Positions 51,052 to 58,884 of a DNA stretch of 64,000 bases are shown piece by piece (the first letter of the stretch is position 1; each line of letters starts with the position of its first letter). The position numbers and the translations under genes are program-made. A model generated the notes under the pieces. That model searched no databases, was not told the DNA's origin, and saw only the letters and a list, made by a program, of their open reading frames with translations. This stretch comes from Halostella limicola (GTDB lineage: Archaea > Halobacteriota > Halobacteria > Halobacteriales > Natronoarchaeaceae), in assembly GCF_003675875.1 (NCBI RefSeq), contig NZ_RCDI01000001.1:806001-870000 (forward strand), written 5' to 3'.

Positions 51052-51165
51052 TCCTGTCCGCCCGTTCTGGATGCCGCGGCAAAACCGTATCGGAACTGTG
51101 GGGGTCGATCGCGCGCCGTGCACGACCGCCCCGTTGTTTATGTCCCGACACGACCAAGGGCGGGT

Positions 51166-51828
51166 ATGTCCGACCGCTCTCCCGCCACGCGCCGTCGGTT
51201 CCTCGCCGCCTCCGCCGCCGCAGTCGCGATACCGACGATCGCCGGCGCGGCGAGCGCGACCAGCGGGACCGACGCCGACGCCGCCACCGCGTCGACCCAG
51301 CAGGAGACGTTCCGCCTCGAGAGCCACGTGAACGGCTGGGAGGGCGTCGCGCCGGAGTCGATCGCCGGGGAGCGGAACCCGACGCTCCGGCTGACCGAGG
51401 GCGAGGAGTACGAGGTCGTCTGGGAGAACGTCGACGGCGTCAGCCACAACTTCCTCGTCCGAACGGATGGCGGCGAGCGGGTCGCGGAGACCGAGACGGT
51501 GGGCGAGGAAGGGGAGACGCGCTCGGTGACGTTCACCGCGACGGCGGACCTGTCGGGGTACCGCTGCGGCCTCCACCCGAGCACGATGGACGGGGACATC
51601 GCGTTCGGCGAGGCGGAGACGACGACCGAGACGACCGAGGAGACGACGACCGAGACGGCTACCGAGACGACCGCCACTGAGACGACGACCGCCGCGCCGA
51701 CCACGACGACGATCACCACCGAAGACGGCGGCGGCGACAGCGACGGCGGCGGCCAGCCCGGCTTCGGCCTCCTCGCGGCCGCCGCCGGGCTGCTCGGGGG
51801 GCTCGGCCTCCGGTGCCGGCGAGACTGA
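51166..51828 (+). CDS. Halocyanin-type cupredoxin, Tat-exported, PGF-CTERM
   Basis: Protein of 220 residues. A Tat signal (TRRRFLAASAAA, residues 8-19) leads to a cupredoxin domain (about 42-145). Copper ligands are visible as His in VSHNFLV near 89-95, and CGLHPSTM near 129-136 with Cys, His and Met. A Thr/Glu-rich linker (150-185) is followed by the archaeosortase tail PGFGLLAAAAGLLGGLGLRCR, so the protein is anchored by lipid attachment after cleavage. It is a probable electron carrier on the outer face of the membrane. A T6 run at 51853-51858 follows the stop as terminator. Confidence 0.87.
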   Translation: MSDRSPATRRRFLAASAAAVAIPTIAGAASATSGTDADAATASTQQETFRLESHVNGWEGVAPESIAGERNPTLRLTEGEEYEVVWENVDGVSHNFLVRTDGGERVAETETVGEEGETRSVTFTATADLSGYRCGLHPSTMDGDIAFGEAETTTETTEETTTETATETTATETTTAAPTTTTITTEDGGGDSDGGGQPGFGLLAAAAGLLGGLGLRCRRD

Positions 51829-51850
51829 CTCCGAGCGTCGCCGGGGCACG

Positions 51851-51859
51851 AGGTTTTTT
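51851..51859 (+). terminator. Oligo-T terminator candidate
   Basis: GAGGTTTTTTC, with six T at 51854-51859, lies about 25 bases after the halocyanin stop and before the next start at 51885. It could end the cupredoxin transcript or be part of the downstream promoter. Confidence 0.4.
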
Positions 51860-51884
51860 CTCGCGCCGGGGCGGGCTATGGCAC

Positions 51885-52793
51885 ATGGAACCGGGAGACG
51901 TTTGGACGGTGACGGCGGGCGACTGTACCGACCTGTACTACGTCGACACGGGGATGTACGACACGGGAGAGTACGGTGCGGTGTACGTCCTCGACGCGGA
52001 ACGGCCCGCTATCGTCGACACGGGGATCGGTACGAACTATGAGTACGTCCTCGACGCCCTGGACGAGGCAGGGGTCGCCCCCGAGGACCTGGAAGCGATC
52101 GCGGTGACCCACGTCCACCTCGACCACGCCGGCGGCGCGGGCTACCTCGCCGAGGCGTGCCCGAACGCCGAGGTGTACGTCCACGAGTCCGGCGCGCGCC
52201 ACCTGATCGACCCCTCGCGGCTGTGGGAGGGGACCAAGGGCGCGGTCGGCGACCAGATCGAGTTCTACGCGGAGCCCGAACCCGTCCCGGCGGAGCGGGT
52301 GACTGAACTCACCGACGGCGACGCGATCGACCTCGGCGACCACGAGCTGATCGCCCACCACGCGCCGGGCCACGCCCCCCACCAGGTCGTCTTCGAGGAC
52401 CCGGCGAACGACGCCGTCTTCACCGCCGACGCGGCGGGGATCTGGGTGCCGTCGATAGACCGGATCAAGGAGACGACGCCGCCGCCGCAGTTCGACCTGG
52501 AGGGGGCGCTCGCGGACGCCGAGATGCTCGTCGACATGGACCGGGAGACGCTGCTGTTCCCTCATTTCGGCCCGAAGGCGGCCGACGGCGTGCTCGCGGA
52601 GTACACGGACGTGCTGACCGACTGGGTGCGCGCCGTCGAGCGCGTGCGCGACGAACTCGGGGACGACGACGCGGTGATCGACCACTTCGTCGCGGAGAAC
52701 GAGATGGAGGACGTCTGGGGCGAGCGGAAGGCCCGCGGCGAGACGGCGATGAACGTCCGCGGCGTGCTCCGCTACCTCGACCGGCGCGAATAA
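51885..52793 (+). CDS. Metallo-beta-lactamase-fold hydrolase
   Basis: Zinc hydrolase of 302 residues. HVHLDHAGGAG near residues 75-85 gives the HxHxDH ligands, HHAPGHAPHQVVF near 161-173 the next His, and FTADAAGIWVPS near 182-193 the bridging Asp; FPHFGPKAADG near 225-235 supplies the last His. The C-terminal 60 residues are helical. The group of MBL proteins that binds diverse esters and nucleic acid derivatives fits; the substrate is open. ATG 51885 follows a T-run and has the family N-terminus EPGDVWTVTAGDCTDLYYVD. Confidence 0.85.
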   Translation: MEPGDVWTVTAGDCTDLYYVDTGMYDTGEYGAVYVLDAERPAIVDTGIGTNYEYVLDALDEAGVAPEDLEAIAVTHVHLDHAGGAGYLAEACPNAEVYVHESGARHLIDPSRLWEGTKGAVGDQIEFYAEPEPVPAERVTELTDGDAIDLGDHELIAHHAPGHAPHQVVFEDPANDAVFTADAAGIWVPSIDRIKETTPPPQFDLEGALADAEMLVDMDRETLLFPHFGPKAADGVLAEYTDVLTDWVRAVERVRDELGDDDAVIDHFVAENEMEDVWGERKARGETAMNVRGVLRYLDRRE

Positions 52794-52808
52794 GCGGACG
52801 GCGCGGGG

Positions 52809-54035
52809 TCAGTCCGACGCGAACTCGGCCTCGACCCACACCATCCGGTGGTCGGACGCGGTCTCGACGACCGGGCGGAGCGGTTCGCCCTCGGCGGGCC
52901 AGACGGCGGCGGAGTCGACGATCTCGAACTCCGTCGATGGGAGCACGTAGTCGGCCTGTTTCTCGAACTCCGCCGTGGCGTTGGGGTTGCCGACCACCTC
53001 GGCGGCCCCCTCGCTCTCGGGGAGCGGGTCAGACTGGATTCGCGGGTTCTCGATCAGGTTCTCGCCCGCGGTGTCGTAGTTGTCCTCGCCGCCGGGTTCG
53101 GCGTTCATGTCGCCCATCACGACGAACGGCTCGTCCTCGGTGAGGCCGCCCTCGTTCCCGCGGTCGTCGTACACGTACTCCGCGCCGCGGACGTAGTCGC
53201 CGACGAGCCGTACCTCCGCGTAGTTGCGCCGCCCGTTGAGGTTCTCGTCCCCGTCGAACGCCGGCGGCGTCGGGTGCGCGATGACCGCGTGGACGAGTTC
53301 GCCGTCGATCCAGATCGGCACGTCGGCGTGGGTCTTCGAGGACAGCCGGAACCGCTCCAGCTCCGCGTCGGTGAGGTAGACGCCGGAGTCGTACTTGTCC
53401 TCCGTGGGCGCCCTGTTCTCGGGCATGTCCCCCCAGCGGAACTCCCGAAGCGTGCGGATCCGGCCGGCGTCGATCGGGTGCTTGCTGTAGATGGCCATCG
53501 CGTACTGCCCCGGGTACTCGCCGAAGCCGAAGGCGTCGTTGCCGTAGTCCCTGCTCCCGGGTTCGAGGACGTGGCCGTCCTTCGTCACGTCGACGCCGCT
53601 CGGGACGCCGGTGTTGCTGTCCGGCGCGTAGAAGTGGTCGAAGTCCACGCCCTCCAGATCGTCGCGCTGGGGCACGTTCAGGTAGTTCTCCAGGAACGCC
53701 GCGGCGTTGTGAACCTCCGTCTGCCGCCCCGACTGGAAGTTGTTGTCCAGTTCGTTGATCAGCAACACGTCGGGTTCCGGCGCGGACTGGACGACCTCTG
53801 CGGCGGCCTGCAGCTGCTCGCTGTCCTCGCTCTGCGCCTTCTCCGCGGTCAGTTCGAGGACGTTGAACTGCGCGAACGTGATCGAGCCGTCGGAACCCCC
53901 GCGGTTCGCCTCGCTATCGCCCGCTGCCGCTCCTCGGTTACCGGTCGCCGTCCCCCCGACGGCGGTCGTCGCGAGCGCGCCGCCGGCCACTTCGAGGACC
54001 TCCCGTCGGCCGACGCGGTAGTCGTCGCCCGTCAT
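52809..54035 (-). CDS. Exported endonuclease/exonuclease/phosphatase-family protein
   Basis: EEP-fold (DNase I-like) hydrolase of 408 residues with a Tat-type signal near the N-terminus (GRREVLEVAGGALATTAVGG, residues 9-28), so it acts outside the cell. Catalytic features: FNVLEL near 57-62, the metal-binding Glu in LLINELDNNF near 92-101, HAVIAHPTPP near 249-258, MGDMNAEPGG near 306-315 and SDHRMVWVE near 394-402 with the catalytic Asp-His pair. Substrates of haloarchaeal members may be extracellular DNA or phospholipid heads. It overlaps the upstream gene by 98 bases. Confidence 0.85.
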   Translation of the reverse strand: MTGDDYRVGRREVLEVAGGALATTAVGGTATGNRGAAAGDSEANRGGSDGSITFAQFNVLELTAEKAQSEDSEQLQAAAEVVQSAPEPDVLLINELDNNFQSGRQTEVHNAAAFLENYLNVPQRDDLEGVDFDHFYAPDSNTGVPSGVDVTKDGHVLEPGSRDYGNDAFGFGEYPGQYAMAIYSKHPIDAGRIRTLREFRWGDMPENRAPTEDKYDSGVYLTDAELERFRLSSKTHADVPIWIDGELVHAVIAHPTPPAFDGDENLNGRRNYAEVRLVGDYVRGAEYVYDDRGNEGGLTEDEPFVVMGDMNAEPGGEDNYDTAGENLIENPRIQSDPLPESEGAAEVVGNPNATAEFEKQADYVLPSTEFEIVDSAAVWPAEGEPLRPVVETASDHRMVWVEAEFASD

Positions 54036-54465
54036 CGTTCCCCTCCCCGGAGCGGCCGGAGTCGTCGAGTTCCACGGTCGCGTCGTCCAGCAGGACGACG
54101 TTCTCGACGGTGACGAACTCCCCGAATCCCTCGTCGGTGGCGCGGTGGATCATCACGGTCACGTTCTGGGACGCGTCGATCGGGTCGTCGAGTTCGACCG
54201 CCCCCGCGAACGTCTCGCCGCCCGGTACCCGGTCGCTCGCCCCGACGACGTTCATCTCGGCGTCGTGTACCACGACCACGAAGTCCTCCTCGTAGGTCGC
54301 CCGGTCGACTCGGACGGCGGTCGTCCGTACGCCGTAGGTCTGGTCCGGCACTTCGACGGCCGTCCGGATCGGTCCGCCCTCGTCGTTCTCCCGTTCGTCG
54401 TCCTCGTCGTCGGAATCGGTCGCGCGTGTCGATGCTGGTCGCGTCGTACTGCGGTGAGTCGCCAT
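53938..54465 (-). CDS. DUF7282-like beta-sandwich protein (possible 3' frame error)
   Basis: 175-residue frame. Residues 35-140 look like one beta-sandwich domain of a kind common in exported haloarchaeal proteins (VRTTAVRVDRATYEEDFVVV, ASQNVTVMIHRATDEG, FVTVENVVLLDDATVELDD), which I recall as DUF7282. The N-terminus is Thr/Asp-rich without a clear signal peptide, and the last 35 residues are Arg/Gly/Asp low complexity read across the start of the nuclease gene in another frame. A TGA overlaps ATG 54035 in the third frame, so a one-base error or natural indel may have extended this gene. Function unknown. Confidence 0.55.
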   Translation of the reverse strand: MATHRSTTRPASTRATDSDDEDDERENDEGGPIRTAVEVPDQTYGVRTTAVRVDRATYEEDFVVVVHDAEMNVVGASDRVPGGETFAGAVELDDPIDASQNVTVMIHRATDEGFGEFVTVENVVLLDDATVELDDSGRSGEGNDDGRRLPRRPTGGPRSGRRRARDDRRRGDGDR

Positions 54466-54664
54466 GTGTTCTCTCTCGGAGTCGCGTTCGTGCGCGCGAT
54501 ACACCCCCTCTCCCGACGGCTCGGCGGAAACCGTTTGCGCCAAGGGCCACTTCGCTGATTGATACGCGAGGCGAGCACTCGCCGTCCGGAACGAGGACTC
54601 GTCGGGCGCGGTCGCGCGCCGGCCGCGACTAAACCCGCGAACCACGGGCCGGTAGTTCATTATC

Positions 54665-54672
54665 TTTTATAA
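54665..54672 (+). promoter_or_regulatory. TATA box of the first acyl-CoA synthetase gene
   Basis: TTTTATAA lies 25-32 bases before the ATG at 54697. The rest of the 231-base gap back to 54466 is GC-rich and holds no gene. Confidence 0.55.
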
Positions 54673-54696
54673 CGCCGTGGGGGCGAATCACACGAC

Positions 54697-56688
54697 ATGA
54701 CCTGGCGGGAGGCCGAAGCGAACTACACTGACGAAGTCATCGAGATGACGACGCTGCCGCGGATGTTCGAGGACGCGGCGGCGCGCAACGAGCACCGTCC
54801 CGCCCAGCAGTACAAGGGCGGCGTGTACGACCGGTCGCTCGCCGGGACGGTCGTGCAGGCCGCGCCGGACGGCGAGTTCCGCGCGCTGTCGTACGCCGAC
54901 GTCCGCGAGATCGTGCGCAATCTGGCCGCGGGCTTTCGCGACCTCGGCGTCGCCGCCGGCGACCGCGTCGGCCTCTACGCCGACACGCGGATGGAGTGGG
55001 CGCAGTGCGACTTCGCCCTGCTCGCGGCCGGCGCGGCCGTGACGACGGTGTACAAGGGCTCCTCCGAGTCGCAGGTGCGGTACCTGCTCGACGACCCTGA
55101 CGCGACCGCCGTCGTCGTGGAGGGGGAGGAGCAACTCGACAGGGTGCTCGCCGTCGAGGACGACCTCGACCTGGAGTTCGTCGTGACGATGGACGACGTG
55201 GACAGCGACCGGGAGGACGTGTACGGCCTCGCGGAGGTCCACGAGCGCGGCGCGACGGCGTTCGACCCGGACGAGTACGAGTCGTGGCTCGACGAGCGCG
55301 ACGTCGACGACCTCGCGAGCCTGATCTACACCTCCGGGACGACGGGCCAGCCGAAGGGCGTGAAGCTCACACACCGCAACTTCCGGTCGAACGTCAACCA
55401 GATCCGCAGGCGCTACGCGCCGCGCCCCGACCGTAAGGGCGGGCCGGCCATCGACGAGGAGACGAAGACGGTGTCGTTCCTACCGCTCGCGCACGTGTTC
55501 GAGCGCACGGCCGGCCACTTCCTGCAGTTCGCCAGCGGGGCCTGCATCGCGTACGCGGAGAGCCCCGACACGCTGCAGGAGGACTTCCAGGCCGTCGGGC
55601 CGACCGCCGCGACGAGCGTGCCGCGGGTGTACGAGAAGATCTACGACGCCATCCGCGAGCAGGCCAGCGAGTCCGACGCGAAACAGCGGATCTTCGAGTG
55701 GGCCACGGAGGTCGGCCGCGAGTACCAGCGGGCCGATTCCCCCGGCATCGCCCTCCGGGCGAAGAAGGCCCTCGCGGACAAGCTCGTCTTCGGCAAGGTG
55801 AAGGACGCGCTGGGGGGCAACGTCGAGTTCCTCATCAGCGGCGGCGGGAGCCTCTCGCCGGACCTCTGTGCCCTGTACCACGGCATGGGGCTGCCCATCT
55901 ACGAGGGGTACGGCCTCACCGAGACCTCCCCCGTGCTGGCCGTCAACCCGCCGGACGAGCCGAAGGTCGGTACCATCGGGCCACCGGTCCACGGCGTCGA
56001 GGTCCGGATCGACGAGTCGGTCGTCCCGGAGGGGCAGTTCGACGAGGCCGACGGGCGGGTCGGCGAACTGCTCGTTCGCGGGCCGAACGTCACCGAGGGG
56101 TACTGGAACAGGCCCGAGGAGACCGAGGCGGCGTTCGCGGACGGCGAGTCCGCCGCGGCGGCCGACGGCGAGGCGGGCGGAGACGCCGGCGGCGATGACG
56201 GCCGCTGGTTCCGCACCGGCGACGTGGTCGAGTACCGCGACGACGAGTACATCGTGTTCAAGGAGCGCGCCAAGCAACTGCTCGTGCTGTCGACGGGGAA
56301 GAACGTCGCACCCGCGCCCATCGAAGACGCCTTCGCGTCGAGCCAGGTCGTCGAGCAGTGCATGGTGATGGGCGACGGCGAGAAGTTCGTCAGCGCCCTC
56401 CTCGTGCCGAACGTCGAGACGGTGCGACAGTGGGCCGACGAGGAGGGGGTCGACCTGCCCGACGACCGCGCCGCGCTCTGCCGGGACGACCGCGTCCGCG
56501 AGTTCGTGCAGGCGGAGGTCGACCGGGTCAACGAGCGGTTCGAACCCCACGAGCGGATCAAGCAGTTCCGGCTCGTTCCGGAGGAGTTCACCGAGGAAAA
56601 CGGCCTGCTCACGCCGACGATGAAGAAGAAGCGCCGGAACATCCTCGACCGGTTCGGCGACGAGGTCGAGGCGATATACGCGGACTGA
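54697..56688 (+). CDS. AMP-dependent acyl-CoA synthetase, copy 1
   Basis: Long-chain fatty-acid-CoA ligase-like enzyme of 663 residues that activates an acid through an acyl-adenylate. Motifs: the P-loop YTSGTTGQPKG near 210-220, GYGLTETSPV near 404-413, and the C-terminal motif WFRTGDVVEYRDDEYIVFKERAKQ near 508-531 with LSTGKNVAPAPIED near 535-548. An acidic/Gly insert (about residues 484-505, AAAADGEAGGDAGGDDG) is missing in the neighbour. It is followed 83 bases later by a very similar gene in the same direction. In haloarchaea the substrate may be fatty or other organic acids; not decidable from sequence. Confidence 0.88.
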   Translation: MTWREAEANYTDEVIEMTTLPRMFEDAAARNEHRPAQQYKGGVYDRSLAGTVVQAAPDGEFRALSYADVREIVRNLAAGFRDLGVAAGDRVGLYADTRMEWAQCDFALLAAGAAVTTVYKGSSESQVRYLLDDPDATAVVVEGEEQLDRVLAVEDDLDLEFVVTMDDVDSDREDVYGLAEVHERGATAFDPDEYESWLDERDVDDLASLIYTSGTTGQPKGVKLTHRNFRSNVNQIRRRYAPRPDRKGGPAIDEETKTVSFLPLAHVFERTAGHFLQFASGACIAYAESPDTLQEDFQAVGPTAATSVPRVYEKIYDAIREQASESDAKQRIFEWATEVGREYQRADSPGIALRAKKALADKLVFGKVKDALGGNVEFLISGGGSLSPDLCALYHGMGLPIYEGYGLTETSPVLAVNPPDEPKVGTIGPPVHGVEVRIDESVVPEGQFDEADGRVGELLVRGPNVTEGYWNRPEETEAAFADGESAAAADGEAGGDAGGDDGRWFRTGDVVEYRDDEYIVFKERAKQLLVLSTGKNVAPAPIEDAFASSQVVEQCMVMGDGEKFVSALLVPNVETVRQWADEEGVDLPDDRAALCRDDRVREFVQAEVDRVNERFEPHERIKQFRLVPEEFTEENGLLTPTMKKKRRNILDRFGDEVEAIYAD

Positions 56689-56740
56689 CCCCGTCCGCGC
56701 CCGCTCCCGCGGGTTCATGTCGAGAAACCTAAATATGATT

Positions 56741-56747
56741 TATAAAT
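56741..56747 (+). promoter_or_regulatory. TATA box of the second acyl-CoA synthetase gene
   Basis: TATAAAT within an AT-rich stretch (56729-56762) is 25-31 bases before the ATG at 56772. The second copy thus has its own promoter and need not rely on read-through from the first. Confidence 0.65.
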
Positions 56748-56771
56748 TATGGTATATTCTTATGCGACAAC

Positions 56772-58763
56772 ATGTCATGGCGGGATGCTGAACGGGCGTA
56801 CGACGACGCGGTGATCGAGATGACGACGCTGCCGCGGATGTTCGAGGACGCGGCGGCGAGACACGAGTCGCGACCGGCGCAGCGGTACAAGGGCGGCATC
56901 TACGACCGGTCGCTGGTCGGGACCGCGGTCGACCCGGCGCCGGACGGCGAGTACGCGTCGCTCACCTACGACGAGATGCGGGGGATCGTCCGGAACCTCG
57001 CGGCCGGGTTCCGCGCGCTCGGCGTGCGGGACGGCGACCGCGTCGGCCTGTTCGCGAACACGCGGATGGAGTGGGCGCAGTGCGACTTCGCCCTGCTCGC
57101 GGCCGGGGGCGTCGTGACGACGGTGTACAAGAGCTCGTCCCCCGAGCAGGTACGGTACCTGCTCGACGACCCGGGCGCGACCGGCGTCGTCGTCGAGAAC
57201 CAGACGCTGCTGGAGCGCGTCCTCTCCGTCTCGGAGTTCCTCGACCTGCGGTTCATCATCGTACTTGACGAGATCGACGACGAGCACGCCGAGATGGAGG
57301 GCGTGTACACGCTCGCCGACGTGTACGAGCAGGGGGCGAAGCGCTTCGACGAGGCGGAGTACGAGTCGTGGATCGACGACCGGGACGTCGAGGACCTGGC
57401 GAGTCTGGTGTACACGAGCGGGACGACGGGCCAGCCGAAGGGCGTGAAGCTCACCCACCGCAACGTCCGGGCGAACGTCAACCAGCTGCGCAAGCGCTAC
57501 GGCCCGCGCCCGGACAAGGGGTCCGACACGGCCGTCATCGACGAGGAGACCCAGACGGTGTCGTACCTGCCGCTGGCGCACATCTTCGAGCGGACGACCG
57601 GTCACTTCCTCCAGTTCGCCGGCGGCGCCTGCGTCGCGTACGCGGAGAGCCCCGACACCCTCAAGGAGGACTTCCAGACCATCAAACCGACCTCCGCGAC
57701 GAGCGTGCCGCGGGTGTACGAGAAGATCTACGACGCGATCCGGGAGGAGGCAAGCGAGTCGGATTTCAAGAAGCGGGTGTTCGAGTGGGCGACCGACGTG
57801 AGCCGGGCGTACTACCGGGCGGACAAACCGGGCTACGGCCTGCGCACGAAGATGTGGCTGGCGGACAAGCTCGTGTTCAGCGACGTCAAGGAGGCGCTGG
57901 GCGGCAACGTGGAGTACCTCTCCAGCGGCGGCGGCACGCTGTCGGAGGAACTCTGTACGCTGTATCACGGCATGGGGCTGCCCATCTACGAGGGGTACGG
58001 ACTCACGGAGGCCGCCCCGGTCGTCTCCTCGAACCCGTCCGAGGAGCCGAAGATCGGCACCATCGGCCCGACGCTTCCCGGCGTCGACGTGAAGATCGAC
58101 AAGTCGATCGTCCCGGAGGGGCAGTTCGACGACACGCTCGGCGACGTCGGCGAACTGCTCGTGAAGGGGCCGAACGTGACGGAGGGATACTGGAACAAGC
58201 CCGAAGAAACCGAGGAAGCGTTCTACGAGGACGAGGACGGCCGGTGGTTCCGGACGGGCGACATCGTCCAGAAGCGACCGGACGACTACCTCGTCTTCCG
58301 GGAGCGAGCGAAGCAGATCCTCGTGCTGTCGACGGGGAAAAACGTCGCGCCGGCCCCCATCGAGGACGCGTTCGCCGCCAGCGACGTGATCCAGCAGGTG
58401 ATGGTGCTCGGCGACGGCCGGAAGTTCATCGGCGCGCTCGTCGTCCCCGACTTCGAGACGCTCCGGGCCGCCGCGGAGGCCGAGGGCGTCGACGTCCCGT
58501 CGGACCCCCAGGCGATGTGCGACCACGAGCGCGTCCGCGAGGTCATCGAGCGCGAGGTCGGGGCGGTCAACGAGCGGTTCGAACCCCACGAGCAGATCAA
58601 GGAGTTCCGACTGGTCACCGAGGAGTTCACCGAGGAGAACGACCTGCTCACGCCGTCGATGAAGAAGAAGCGCCGGAACATCCTCGACCGGTACGACGAC
58701 GAGGTCGCGGACATCTACGGCGACGACGCGGCCGCGGATCCGACCCCAGAGCCCGCGGAGTAG
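56772..58763 (+). CDS. AMP-dependent acyl-CoA synthetase, copy 2
   Basis: Paralogue of the preceding gene, with almost the same length (663 residues) and high similarity along the whole protein: both begin M(T/S)WR(E/D)AE, share EMTTLPRMFEDAAAR near 17-31, YTSGTTGQPKG near 212-222 and KNVAPAPIEDAF near 525-536. It lacks the Ala/Gly/Asp insert of copy 1 and differs more in the C-terminal 100 residues (VLGDGRKFIGALVVPDFETL). The pair is a clear tandem duplication. Substrate specificity may have diverged. Confidence 0.88.
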   Translation: MSWRDAERAYDDAVIEMTTLPRMFEDAAARHESRPAQRYKGGIYDRSLVGTAVDPAPDGEYASLTYDEMRGIVRNLAAGFRALGVRDGDRVGLFANTRMEWAQCDFALLAAGGVVTTVYKSSSPEQVRYLLDDPGATGVVVENQTLLERVLSVSEFLDLRFIIVLDEIDDEHAEMEGVYTLADVYEQGAKRFDEAEYESWIDDRDVEDLASLVYTSGTTGQPKGVKLTHRNVRANVNQLRKRYGPRPDKGSDTAVIDEETQTVSYLPLAHIFERTTGHFLQFAGGACVAYAESPDTLKEDFQTIKPTSATSVPRVYEKIYDAIREEASESDFKKRVFEWATDVSRAYYRADKPGYGLRTKMWLADKLVFSDVKEALGGNVEYLSSGGGTLSEELCTLYHGMGLPIYEGYGLTEAAPVVSSNPSEEPKIGTIGPTLPGVDVKIDKSIVPEGQFDDTLGDVGELLVKGPNVTEGYWNKPEETEEAFYEDEDGRWFRTGDIVQKRPDDYLVFRERAKQILVLSTGKNVAPAPIEDAFAASDVIQQVMVLGDGRKFIGALVVPDFETLRAAAEAEGVDVPSDPQAMCDHERVREVIEREVGAVNERFEPHEQIKEFRLVTEEFTEENDLLTPSMKKKRRNILDRYDDEVADIYGDDAAADPTPEPAE

Positions 58764-58884
58764 CGCGAACAGGAAGGAAGCGGTTTTCAACGACGGTTCC
58801 GTTGACCCTCTTGATGGCGGGTACCCAGCGCACGACTGTCGGGCTTCGGTCGGATCATCGTCTTCGCGGAGGGAGGGGACAGCC

